The notes under the pieces: model-generated
The model's database searches: none
Told to the model about the DNA's origin: nothing
Seen by the model: only the letters and a program-made list of their open reading frames with translations
Assembly (NCBI GenBank): GCA_900095875.1
Contig: LT608311.1
Coordinates: forward strand, 62,001 to 126,000
Reading direction: 5' to 3'
Source of the DNA: Caecibacter massiliensis
GTDB taxonomy: Bacteria; Bacillota; Negativicutes; Veillonellales; Megasphaeraceae
Length of the DNA stretch: 64,000 nucleotides
Shown here: one piece after another, positions 18,312-26,608 of the stretch
Layout: each line of letters opens with the position of its first letter
How positions within the stretch are numbered: position 1 is the first letter of the stretch
Position numbers and translations under genes: made by a program

Positions 18312-19433
18312 TCAGCGGATAAACTGGCTGAACACATAATTTCCATAAGCCAGCCCCAGACTAGTGAGACGGCAGCCGCTTTCTTTCCGTTCCAACAATC
18401 CCTGTTTCACCAGTTTATCAACAACCTTGCCAAAGACGGATTCCATTGGGACACCAAACCGGCGGGCAAAGTCATCATATGCAATGCCATCGCGCATACG
18501 CAGTGCGAGGAAACAGTAGTCTTCCTGGGCCCGATTCACATCTATAACGACGGATTCCGCCAGGACAGACTGTCTTCCGGCATAGCGGATATACTGAGGA
18601 ATGTTGGATATATGGGCAGACCGCACATGTCCATCAAAGGAATGGGCCGAAACGCCGAATCCCAGGTACGGCACATACGTCCAGTACTTGACATTATGCC
18701 GGGACCGCCGTCCCGGACGGGCATAACTGGAAATCTCATAATGATCGAAGCCGTATCTTTTAAAAACCTGATGTACCACGGATGCCATTTTCTCCACCTG
18801 ATCATCCGGTGGTAATGATACCATACCGGTGGTTACATCATGATAGAGACACGTCCCGGGTTCCAGAATGAGACTGTATACGGAAGCATGGCATAGAGGA
18901 AGCCGTAAAAGCTGTGACAGGTCATCGGCTGCCATCTGCACAGTCTGTCCGGGAAGGCCATACATCAAATCGGCAGACAGATTATCAAATCCCGCCCAGG
19001 CCGCATTCTCCACCGCTTCGACGGCCTGGCGGGATGAGTGGATCCGTCCCAGAGAGCGCAAAAGCTGTGGCTGAAAACTCTGGACACCAATGCTCAGCCG
19101 GTTAATGCCCAACTCATGAAGGCTTTTCAAGTACTCCCTGCCGAGACTATCCGGATTGCCCTCCAAGGTGATCTCTGCATGGGAATCGACGGCAAAATGC
19201 TGTGTCACAGCCTGCAGAATTGATGCAATCTGGGGTATTGTCAAAAGTGACGGTGTGCCACCGCCAAAATAAACCGTATCGACAGCAAGGCCCTCCCGGG
19301 GGGAAGTGCTGATTTCCCGGCAGAGGGCCTCCGTATAAGACGGTATATACGATTCTACGCCGCCATAAGAAGGAAAATCGCAATACCGACACTTATGACG
19401 GCAGAACGGAATATGGATATACAGACCAATCAT
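18312..19433 (-). CDS. hemW: Radical-SAM heme chaperone HemW (former HemN-like)
   Basis: HemW-type radical-SAM protein of 373 residues. It shows YIHIPFCRHKCRYCDFPSY with the CxxxCxxC cluster, VYFGGGTPSLL and the GVQSF region, and ends in a small winged-helix-like domain. HemW proteins bind heme and help insert it into target proteins; they differ from true coproporphyrinogen oxidases by lacking an N-terminal extension, as here. Its ATG overlaps the lepA stop. The lepA-hemW order is widespread in Firmicutes. Confidence 0.93.
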   Translation of the reverse strand: MIGLYIHIPFCRHKCRYCDFPSYGGVESYIPSYTEALCREISTSPREGLAVDTVYFGGGTPSLLTIPQIASILQAVTQHFAVDSHAEITLEGNPDSLGREYLKSLHELGINRLSIGVQSFQPQLLRSLGRIHSSRQAVEAVENAAWAGFDNLSADLMYGLPGQTVQMAADDLSQLLRLPLCHASVYSLILEPGTCLYHDVTTGMVSLPPDDQVEKMASVVHQVFKRYGFDHYEISSYARPGRRSRHNVKYWTYVPYLGFGVSAHSFDGHVRSAHISNIPQYIRYAGRQSVLAESVVIDVNRAQEDYCFLALRMRDGIAYDDFARRFGVPMESVFGKVVDKLVKQGLLERKESGCRLTSLGLAYGNYVFSQFIR

Positions 19434-21241
19434 TATTTTTCATCTACCTGTAATACGGCCATAAAGGCTTCCTGAGGGATTTCTACACTGCCAACCTGCT
19501 TCATGCGCTTCTTCCCTTCTTTCTGTTTTTCCAGAAGTTTGCGCTTACGGGAAATGTCCCCGCCATAGCATTTGGCCAGTACGTCTTTGCGCAGAGCCGC
19601 CACGTTTTCCCGGGCAATGATCTTATTGCCGATAGCCGCCTGGATAGGAATCTGGAAGAGCTGCCGCGGTATGAGACTGCGAAGCTTTTCTACCAGAGCC
19701 CGGCCACGGCGGGCTGCAAATTCTTTATGCACGATGACACTCAGTGCATCGACTACTTCCCCGTTGATCAGGATATCCATTTTGACCATGGGCGATGCCT
19801 GATAGCCATTGAGTTCATAATCCAGCGAAGCATATCCCCGTGTCGAAGACTTCAGCGTGTCAAAATAGTCATACAATATTTCACACAACGGCAGATTGTA
19901 CACAACGGAAACCCGTGTTTCATCAAGATAATCCATGGTCAGATACTGACCCCGCCGGTTCTGGGAAATTTCCATGACCGTCCCTACCATATCTTTCGGG
20001 ATGATGATGGTCGTCTTGACAAAGGGTTCTTCAATATGATCGATTTTCGTCATATCCGGCATAAGGGACGGATTATCGACAGCGACCATCGTGCCATCTG
20101 TGCAGTACACATGATAGATAACAGACGGAGCTGTCGTAATCAGAGATAATCCGTATTCCCGTTCCAGCCGTTCCTTAACGACATCCATGTGGAGGAGTCC
20201 CAGGAAGCCACAGCGGAAGCCGAAGCCCAGAGCCGTCGATGTTTCCGGTTCAAATAACAGGGCCGCATCATTGAGGTGCAGCTTTTCCAATGCATCGCGC
20301 AGATTGTCATAATCATTGGTTTCCACCGGATAGAGGCCGCAATACACCATAGGTGTCGCCTTGCGGTATCCCGGCAGCGGTTCCGATGCCGGACAATCTG
20401 CCAGCGTGACCGTATCACCGACACGACAGTCGCGGACATTTTTCATGCTCGCCGCCAGATAACCGACGCTGCCACATTCAAGAGAGGCCACGGGGTGCAT
20501 CTGGGGAATGAAGACACCCGTTTCTGTCACTTCAAATTCCATGCCGCTGGACATCATGCGGATCCGGTCCCCAGTTTTGAGACTGCCTTCCATAATGCGG
20601 ATGTTGGCAATGGCTCCTTTATAGGAATCGAAATGAGAATCGAAAATCAGGGCCCGCAGCGGCTTATCCGGTGCATCTTCCGGTGCGGGAATCCGCTGTA
20701 CGATAGCTTCCAGCACCTTATCGACACCGAATCCAGTTTTGGCGCTGACTTCGATAGCATCACTGGCATCGAGGCCGATGACATCTTCTATTTCCTTTCG
20801 AACCCGTTCAGGATCTGCACTGGGAAGGTCGATTTTATTGATGATTGGGATGATTTCCAGGTCATGTTCCAGAGCCAGATACACGTTAGCCAGAGTCTGC
20901 GCTTCTACGCCCTGCGTCGCATCGACGATCAGGAGAGCCCCGTCGCACGCCGCCAGGCTGCGGGATACTTCATAATTGAAATCGACATGCCCCGGTGTGT
21001 CAATGAGATTCAGGGTATACTGATGGCCATCTTGGGCATCATAAATCAGCCGGGCCGACTGGGCCTTGATGGTTATGCCCCGTTCCCGTTCCAGGTCCAT
21101 CGTATCGAGGAGCTGGTCTTCCATTTCCCTTTTGGATACTGTACCGGTCATTTCCAGCAGCCGGTCTGCCAGCGTCGATTTACCATGGTCAATATGTGCA
21201 ATAATAGAAAAATTACGGATATATTTAGTTGCCACGTTCAT
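19433..21241 (-). CDS. lepA: Elongation factor 4 (LepA)
   Basis: Translational GTPase that acts on the ribosome, affecting back-translocation and 30S assembly. The 602-residue protein has AHIDHGKST (G1), RGITIKAQS (G2), DTPGHVDF (G3) and NKIDLP (G4), then domain II, an EF-G-like domain and the LepA-specific C-terminal domain ([38 protein letters not shown]). ATG 21241 is used since GAGGAG is just upstream; the frame continues to 21304 without support. It is 13 bases after mnmA. Confidence 0.97.
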   Translation of the reverse strand: MNVATKYIRNFSIIAHIDHGKSTLADRLLEMTGTVSKREMEDQLLDTMDLERERGITIKAQSARLIYDAQDGHQYTLNLIDTPGHVDFNYEVSRSLAACDGALLIVDATQGVEAQTLANVYLALEHDLEIIPIINKIDLPSADPERVRKEIEDVIGLDASDAIEVSAKTGFGVDKVLEAIVQRIPAPEDAPDKPLRALIFDSHFDSYKGAIANIRIMEGSLKTGDRIRMMSSGMEFEVTETGVFIPQMHPVASLECGSVGYLAASMKNVRDCRVGDTVTLADCPASEPLPGYRKATPMVYCGLYPVETNDYDNLRDALEKLHLNDAALLFEPETSTALGFGFRCGFLGLLHMDVVKERLEREYGLSLITTAPSVIYHVYCTDGTMVAVDNPSLMPDMTKIDHIEEPFVKTTIIIPKDMVGTVMEISQNRRGQYLTMDYLDETRVSVVYNLPLCEILYDYFDTLKSSTRGYASLDYELNGYQASPMVKMDILINGEVVDALSVIVHKEFAARRGRALVEKLRSLIPRQLFQIPIQAAIGNKIIARENVAALRKDVLAKCYGGDISRKRKLLEKQKEGKKRMKQVGSVEIPQEAFMAVLQVDEK

Positions 21242-21254
21242 TACTCCTCTAGCA

Positions 21255-22340
21255 TTAAATAATGACACCACCGCCAAGAACCCGTTCCCCCGATTCCCGG
21301 TCATACAATACTAGTGCCTGTCCAGCCGTTACAGCCCGCTGCGGCGTGTCAAATACGACGCGCATAGCATCCTTGCCGGGGTACACCATGCAAGGAGATT
21401 CCTTGGCCGCGTAACGTATCTTTCCTAATGCTGCAAACGGCCCTTCCGGCCGTCCTTCCACCCATGAGAGGTCCCGGGCCATCACTTCTGTACGGAATAA
21501 ATCTGCTTCCGAACCGACGATGACCTGATTGCGTTTCACATCGAGAGCGACGACATAGTACGGACCACCGGGACCGCCCAGATGAAGGCCACGGCGCTGG
21601 CCGATGGTATAACAGGGGATTCCCTGATGACGGCCGACCACATGACCGCGGATATCGACAAAATTTCCGGGTTTAAAACATTTTGGGACCCGTTTTTTTA
21701 AGAAACCTTTATAATCATTATCAGGGATAAAACATATATCCTGACTTTCCGGTTTATTAAAAACAGGCAGGCCAAATTTTTTTGCCAGTTCCCGCGTCTG
21801 TACTTTTTCCAGTTCCGCCATGGGAAATAAAATATGGGGCAGCAAATCCTGTGTCAGCTGATACAGGACGTATGACTGGTCTTTCCGCCGGTCCGTCCCC
21901 CGCAGCAGTTCATAGACGCCGCGTTGTTCATTATGCCTGATACGGGCATAATGGCCCGTCGCCAGATACTGGGCGCCAAATTGCTGAGCCTGCTGCCATA
22001 ACAGGCCAAATTTAATGAATTTATTACAGGCAATGCAGGGATTGGGAGTCTGCCCTTTTACATAGGACTGGACAAAATAATCAATGACATCGTCACGGAA
22101 TAACTTCCTGTAATCCAAGGTATAATGGGGAATGCCAATGACAGAAGCCACTGCTTTGGCATCATCAACGGCAGATAAAGAACAGCAGGAATGGACATTT
22201 TCGACTGCCGGACAGGACGGATCCTCTTCCCATAAACGCAGCGTAATGCCAATGACATCATAGCCCTGTTCCTTTAAGAGCGCTGCCGTTACAGAACTAT
22301 CTACTCCACCGCTCATAGCAACGGCGACACATTTCGTCAT
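21255..22340 (-). CDS. mnmA: tRNA-specific 2-thiouridylase
   Basis: Adds sulfur to U34 of tRNA-Lys, -Glu and -Gln. The 361-residue protein has the PP-loop [13 protein letters not shown], the first catalytic Cys in [14 protein letters not shown], the second in [15 protein letters not shown], and the C-terminal beta-barrel domain. It overlaps the cysteine desulfurase gene by 4 bases (ATGA), fitting direct supply of persulfide sulfur from that enzyme. A later gene of the same pathway (mnmM-like) is found at 50.3 kb. Confidence 0.97.
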   Translation of the reverse strand: MTKCVAVAMSGGVDSSVTAALLKEQGYDVIGITLRLWEEDPSCPAVENVHSCCSLSAVDDAKAVASVIGIPHYTLDYRKLFRDDVIDYFVQSYVKGQTPNPCIACNKFIKFGLLWQQAQQFGAQYLATGHYARIRHNEQRGVYELLRGTDRRKDQSYVLYQLTQDLLPHILFPMAELEKVQTRELAKKFGLPVFNKPESQDICFIPDNDYKGFLKKRVPKCFKPGNFVDIRGHVVGRHQGIPCYTIGQRRGLHLGGPGGPYYVVALDVKRNQVIVGSEADLFRTEVMARDLSWVEGRPEGPFAALGKIRYAAKESPCMVYPGKDAMRVVFDTPQRAVTAGQALVLYDRESGERVLGGGVII

Positions 22341-23491
22341 AATCTTTCTCCTTTTCTAAGAGATCTGGTAATATCCTGAATCGCTTGTATCACCGTATAA
22401 ATCTCTTCTGTTGTATTTTCCGGACCAAAGGACATGCGGATACTGCTGCGGAGCCATTTCTCACCGACGCCCATAGCCATCAGTACATGGGAAGGTTCGA
22501 CTGCCCCGGCTTCACATGCTGATCCTGCTGACACAGCAATGCCCTGCCGGTCCAGGGCAATCAGAAGAACCGGGCTTTCCATGCCGTCTACACTAAAATC
22601 TATAATATTGGGCAAAGACTGGGACAAACTGCCATTCAGGTGCAACAAGTCATTGCCTTCGATAAGGCCGTGGTAAACCAGATCTTTCACTATACGGACT
22701 TTTTGAATCCGTTCCGGCCGTTCCTTTTCCAGAAGGGCTGCCGCCATGCCAAATCCGACGATTCCGGCTACATTTTCCGTTCCTGCACGCAGACGATGTT
22801 CCTGTGGTCCTCCATAAGCCTCAGAAGCCAGCTGCAGCCCTTTGCGGATATATAGAGCTCCTATGCCTTTAGGACCGTATATTTTGTGGCTGCAGACGGT
22901 TAGCAGATCTATGCCATCTTCTATAGGATGTACGGGAAGGTAACCAAAGGCCTGGACGGCATCGACATGAAATACGATTCCGCATTCTCTGGCTATAGCT
23001 CCCAGTTCCTGTACAGGCTGAATCGTGCCAGTCTCATTATTGGCATACATGATGGAAATGAGGACCGTATCGGGACGGATTGCCTGCCGTAACGCTTCAG
23101 GAGAGACACGGCCGTCGCAATCCACTGGAAGTATCGTCAGTGCATATCCTTCATGTTCCAGTGCCCTGAACGTATTCAAAACGGCCTGGTGCTCCACAGC
23201 TGACGTAATCAGGTGCCCGCCCTGGGGATAATTGGCCCGCAGATAGCCCCGTATGGCCAGATTATCCGCTTCCGTACCGCCACTAGTAAATACAACATCA
23301 CCGGAGGCCACTCCCAGACAATGGGCAAGCTGCTGCCGCGCCTGTTGTACAGCCGCACGGGCCTGCTGCCCAAAATAATGCAGACTGGACGGATTCCCAT
23401 ATTGGTTTGTCAGATACGGCATCATGGCCTCCAGCACCCTCCGATCCAGAGGGGTAGCCGCTGCATGATCCAGATAAATACGTTCCATCAT
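22337..23491 (-). CDS. Cysteine desulfurase (IscS/NifS family)
   Basis: PLP enzyme that takes sulfur from cysteine. The 384-residue protein begins MMERIYLDHAAATP and has TSGGTEADNLAIRG, HVDAVQAFG, the PLP lysine in CSHKIYGPKGIGALY and the active Cys in SAGSACEAGAV. GGAG lies 8 bases before the first ATG. No iscU, iscR or other Fe-S scaffold gene is adjacent; it overlaps mnmA by 4 bases. A role in tRNA thiolation is therefore more likely than general Fe-S assembly, as for the NifZ-type or IscS-like enzymes paired with mnmA in Firmicutes. Confidence 0.94.
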   Translation of the reverse strand: MMERIYLDHAAATPLDRRVLEAMMPYLTNQYGNPSSLHYFGQQARAAVQQARQQLAHCLGVASGDVVFTSGGTEADNLAIRGYLRANYPQGGHLITSAVEHQAVLNTFRALEHEGYALTILPVDCDGRVSPEALRQAIRPDTVLISIMYANNETGTIQPVQELGAIARECGIVFHVDAVQAFGYLPVHPIEDGIDLLTVCSHKIYGPKGIGALYIRKGLQLASEAYGGPQEHRLRAGTENVAGIVGFGMAAALLEKERPERIQKVRIVKDLVYHGLIEGNDLLHLNGSLSQSLPNIIDFSVDGMESPVLLIALDRQGIAVSAGSACEAGAVEPSHVLMAMGVGEKWLRSSIRMSFGPENTTEEIYTVIQAIQDITRSLRKGERL

Positions 23492-23634
23492 TGCGTCAAC
23501 TCCATTTTAAGCCTATTTTATATAATACCATATATAGATACGTGTTGCCAGTAAAAATATAGCAAGAACCTGCGTATCCGGTCTTGAAATAATTTTTAAT
23601 TCGTGATATTATATGAAAGTACGTTATATGACAT

Positions 23635-23709
23635 GCGCCTATAGCTCAGGGGATAGAGCACCGGTCTCCGGAACCGGGTGCGAAGGTTCGAATCCTTCTA
23701 GGCGCACCA
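23635..23709 (+). tRNA. tRNA-Arg (anticodon CCG)
   Basis: A 75-base cloverleaf with encoded CCA. The 7-bp acceptor stem is GCGCCTA with TAGGCGC. The D arm is GCTCAGGGGATAGAGC and the anticodon stem CCGGT with ACCGG. Loop CTCCGGA gives anticodon CCG, and the T arm has loop TTCGAAT. All stems pair. It is followed within a few bases by a strong hairpin. Confidence 0.97.
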
Positions 23710-23711
23710 CT

Positions 23712-23755
23712 AACAAGTAAGCGGTTTCTCAATGATGAGGAACCGCTTACTTGTT
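23712..23755 (+). terminator. Terminator-like hairpin after tRNA-Arg
   Basis: A 15-bp perfect stem (AACAAGTAAGCGGTT with AACCGCTTACTTGTT) around a 14-base loop lies directly after the tRNA. The T-rich tail is short (ACTTT), so it may also be a processing or bidirectional barrier. Confidence 0.75.
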
Positions 23756-23842
23756 ACTTTGCCGCTTATTATTTTCCATAATATATACTGTGAGTCTAAA
23801 AGTAACTCCGTCCTGCCCGGCATACACCTATACCGGGCGCAC

Positions 23843-23880
23843 AAAAAAACCGCTGTCCCGTCAGGCAACAGCGGTTTTTT
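23843..23880. terminator. Two-way terminator downstream of the small peptide genes
   Basis: AAAAAACCGCTGT pairs with ACAGCGGTTTTTT, an exact stem with A and T runs on both sides. It sits 11 bases after the stop of the first small peptide gene on the minus strand and is the natural end of that transcript. Confidence 0.85.
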
Positions 23881-23891
23881 ACTTTATACAA

Positions 23892-23966
23892 TCAGATCAG
23901 ATTGGCAATGAAGCTGAAAGACATCAATGCAGCTACGGCAATCAGCAGTTTTACGTTCGTATTCAT
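23892..23966 (-). CDS. 24-residue hydrophobic peptide, copy A
   Basis: A very short gene starting MNTNVKLLIAV and ending FIANLI. After a polar start and one Lys, about 18 residues are hydrophobic or small, enough for one membrane helix. It has 19 of 24 residues in common with copy B, 45 bases upstream on the same strand, while ten shared residues use different codons. Such synonymous change with conserved protein is strong evidence of translation. Its ribosome site is weaker than that of copy B (GGTG about 8 bases before ATG). I know no named family. A membrane peptide such as a toxin, holin-like or regulator peptide is possible but unproven. Confidence 0.72.
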   Translation of the reverse strand: MNTNVKLLIAVAALMSFSFIANLI

Positions 23967-24011
23967 CTGTTTCACCATCCTAAAGAACACGACAATCAAG
24001 GCAATTATATA

Positions 24012-24086
24012 TTAAAGAAGATTAGCAACAAAACTAAAAGACATCAGTGCTCCAACAGCAATCAGCAATTTTACATTTGCACTCAT
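24012..24086 (-). CDS. 24-residue hydrophobic peptide, copy B
   Basis: Paralogue of copy A, starting MSANVKLLIAV with core ALMSFSF and ending FVANLL. A perfect AGGAGG stands nine bases before the ATG, an in-frame ATG in between being too close to it. The predicted product is one short membrane-spanning helix with a basic residue near the N-terminus. Both copies should be on one minus-strand transcript ending at the 23843-23880 terminator. Upstream DNA is A+T-rich with no clear promoter. Function unknown. Confidence 0.78.
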   Translation of the reverse strand: MSANVKLLIAVGALMSFSFVANLL

Positions 24087-24112
24087 GATGGTCATCCTCC
24101 TGAATAATCTTG

Positions 24113-24396
24113 AATAAATTATCATCATATATAAATAATAACATATCTCGATAAGGTGTTCCATTCCCTATCTGCCATTATAATACTGCTTTCATTTTTT
24201 AAAATCAAGAGGGAAATACCGGTCTTACAGCTTCTCTTTTCTAGTAGAAATTTACCATAAATCGCCTTATTTATCTGCTTTATCACCTATTTTTACTTTT
24301 CCTTTATTTTTTTAAGTATAAGCCTAATCCGTGAACATAACCGTAATTTTATAAAATAAGTATAAACTTATAAATATAACCTAACAGGATTTCCCA
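24113..24396. other. A+T-rich intergenic stretch between divergent units
   Basis: This stretch separates the minus-strand peptide genes from the plus-strand repeat-protein gene and must hold promoters for both. It is very A+T-rich, so many -10-like hexamers occur and none can be singled out. No open frame with a ribosome site was seen. Confidence 0.6.
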
Positions 24397-24503
24397 ACGA
24401 TAAACAGAACACGTTGCTGAAACGTAAAGAGATTTAGCAGTTGTAAAACAGCCGCAAAAAACGTAAAATAAAAGATGTAGAAAAACGTTTATCGTAAAGG
24501 AGG
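24397..24503 (+). promoter_or_regulatory. Long-range inverted repeat ending at a ribosome-binding site
   Basis: ACGATAAAC (24397-24405) is exactly complementary to GTTTATCGT (24487-24495), closing an 81-base loop. The second arm touches the AAAGGAGG site at 24496-24503 of the repeat-protein gene. Inside, GCTGAAA and TTTAGC can form a smaller hairpin, and AACGTAAA occurs twice. This may be a structured leader that affects ribosome access. It is an observation only. Confidence 0.45.
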
Positions 24504-24514
24504 TGCCTGAAGCC

Positions 24515-25363
24515 GTGTACAATACTAACGTATCGGTTCCACCGCCAAATACAAAAAGTGCAGAAGACTACATGCGAATGATCAAGATCAATCCATTTTC
24601 CCTGCAGCACATTCCCAATCCTACAGAAGAAATGAAATTGACCGCTCTGCGCGAAAACGGACTGGTTCTGGAGTTTATTGACAATCCGACAAAAGAAATG
24701 AAACTGACTGCTTTAAAAAATACAGCAAAAGCCATCCAGTTCATTCCCAATGCCCCTAAAGAATTATTGAAACAAGCCGTGCACAAAAGCTGGACAAACC
24801 TGGCATACATCAAACATCCGCCGGAATGGCTCATCATGGAAGCCATCCAGCAGTCAGGATGGGCTATCCAGTATGCAGAAAACCCCAGTGAAGAATTGCA
24901 GCTCGCTGCCATACGGCAAAATTACGATGCCATCCGCTACATCAAACATCCGACGCCTCACGTCCAGGCAGCGGCGGCCGCCATTAACTACACCGCCCTG
25001 CGTTATATAGACAAACCTTCCTTCGAAGCGCAGTGCATTGCCATTGCCAATAATGAACAGGCAATCCGTTTATTTGTCGATACGGATAAAGAAACACTGC
25101 TTACATTTTTAAAAATCAATATTCTGGTCATCCGCTATCTGCCCCGCAACCGGCTCATCAGCAATGACGACCTGAAAAGTGTCCTGAAAGAAACATTATC
25201 CCAGGAAGATGTGCCGGAAAAATATGTACGGGATTTCATTGGCTGCCGGCGCATCGAAACAGACTATGGCTGGAGTCCGATCGATAAATTATTATTCGTC
25301 TACCAATATGGGAGCCGGAAAGCCAAACAGGTTACGGTCGATGAAAAATTAAAGATTCAATAA
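24515..25363 (+). CDS. Protein of tandem 22-residue helical repeats
   Basis: An unnamed protein of about 282 residues. Eight exact 22-residue units span bases 24611-25138, preceded by a degenerate ninth. The pattern is I-x-N/H-P-S/T-x-E-x-x-x-x-A-I/L, a gap of five, then A-I-R/Q-Y/F, for example IDNPTKEMKLTALKN and AENPSEELQLAAIRQN. It recalls DUF4116-type repeats and should form a helical solenoid, so a binding scaffold is likely. A different 74-residue domain with a basic end follows (FIGCRRIETDYGWSP). GTG 24515 is chosen 11 bases after AGGAGG; GTG 24503 lies within that site. It precedes the MoxR and VWA genes by 168 bases. Confidence 0.85.
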   Translation: MYNTNVSVPPPNTKSAEDYMRMIKINPFSLQHIPNPTEEMKLTALRENGLVLEFIDNPTKEMKLTALKNTAKAIQFIPNAPKELLKQAVHKSWTNLAYIKHPPEWLIMEAIQQSGWAIQYAENPSEELQLAAIRQNYDAIRYIKHPTPHVQAAAAAINYTALRYIDKPSFEAQCIAIANNEQAIRLFVDTDKETLLTFLKINILVIRYLPRNRLISNDDLKSVLKETLSQEDVPEKYVRDFIGCRRIETDYGWSPIDKLLFVYQYGSRKAKQVTVDEKLKIQ

Positions 25364-25531
25364 AAGATTCCCCACGTGCCACAGGAAAATCAGCTATTTC
25401 TTCTTTACCATTTGCTGGTCATCATTTATTATTGTATTATTAGATAGTAGTATTAAGATATAATTTTTATATCATATAATATTGTTTTATTAGATTTTTA
25501 TTAGATTTTACAGAGATAGGATGGAATATTC

Positions 25532-26608
25532 ATGAATTATAATGACACACTGCAAAGTGTAAAACTCGTTTTAGCCGCTCAGGCGGTTCCACTTCTCATC
25601 GGGGAAACAGGGATTGGCAAGACAGCCCTGGCTACGGATCTGGCGGCAGAAAACGGATGGACACTCATCGATATTGATGGCAATATTTTAAAGGAAGGCG
25701 AAATCGGCGGCCTGCCTACCGTCGAAAACCGTACGACCGTCTATGCCATTCATCACAAACTGAAAGAAATCGATGAAGCTCTGGCTGAAGGAAAAACAGT
25801 TCTCCTCTTCATCGACGAAATCAACCGCTGCGAACACGCCGTACAACAGGAACTGATGAACCTCATACTCAATCATGAAATCAATGGATACCACCTTGAC
25901 GAAAGCGTACGTATCATCGCCGCCATGAACCCCACGGATACCTATGATTATCAGACTGTAGAAATGGATGATGCCCAGAAAAACCGTTTTGTCTGGCTGT
26001 ATATGGAACCGGATTACATGCAGTGGCTGGACTGGGCTGCCACTAAGGGAATCGAACCGCGGGTCATGGAATTTATTTCCACCTTCCCCGACTATCTGTC
26101 ACAGCGCAATGAAGACGATATCAATGCGACACCGCGCAGTTACGAACGGATTTCCGATATTTACCGTATTTATGCCAAACATCCTGAATCCTATACAAGG
26201 AACGTATTTTTCAATGTAATCCGCGGTAATGTAGGAAAGGTCATTGCCGAAGAATTCGTCAACTTCATCGAATCCGACGCCCAGCCGCTCGTGTCATACG
26301 CCGATGTGTTTTCCAGTCCGTCCATGACCGCAGAAACAATCAAAAAGATCGAGAACGAATCCCACACCCGGCTGTATCTGGCAGCCAAAAATATCCTGCG
26401 CCAGCTTGACAGCAAGCTCATAGAAGGTGCCATCGATCCCAATCAGGCAATCGAACGGCTGGTGACATTCCTGCACTATTATCCGGTCGATCTCATGATA
26501 GGCGTAATGAAAGATATCCGCAATAACACGAAAGAAGTCGGAAAATACGCCCTGAAGAATGACCATTTTATTGATGCTTATTTTAAAACCTATGAAGCAA
26601 TCGGGTGA
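25532..26608 (+). CDS. MoxR-type AAA+ ATPase
   Basis: A 358-residue cytosolic ATPase. Walker A is GETGIGKT (24-31), Walker B LLFIDEINR (91-99), sensor 1 lies in IIAAMNPTD (Asn133) and a possible arginine finger in QKNRFVW. A helical lid follows. MoxR ATPases act as chaperones that remodel or load metal into partners and are usually paired with a VWA-domain protein, as here: the next gene overlaps by 4 bases (GTGA). The spaced leader 25364-25531 is A+T-rich and may hold an additional promoter. RavA is a relative, but this protein is shorter and lacks its C-terminal arm. Confidence 0.92.
   Translation: MNYNDTLQSVKLVLAAQAVPLLIGETGIGKTALATDLAAENGWTLIDIDGNILKEGEIGGLPTVENRTTVYAIHHKLKEIDEALAEGKTVLLFIDEINRCEHAVQQELMNLILNHEINGYHLDESVRIIAAMNPTDTYDYQTVEMDDAQKNRFVWLYMEPDYMQWLDWAATKGIEPRVMEFISTFPDYLSQRNEDDINATPRSYERISDIYRIYAKHPESYTRNVFFNVIRGNVGKVIAEEFVNFIESDAQPLVSYADVFSSPSMTAETIKKIENESHTRLYLAAKNILRQLDSKLIEGAIDPNQAIERLVTFLHYYPVDLMIGVMKDIRNNTKEVGKYALKNDHFIDAYFKTYEAIG

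Noticed and set aside
20276-21262. 328-codon plus-strand open frame
   Set aside because: Antisense shadow of lepA; composition follows the reverse of lepA codons.
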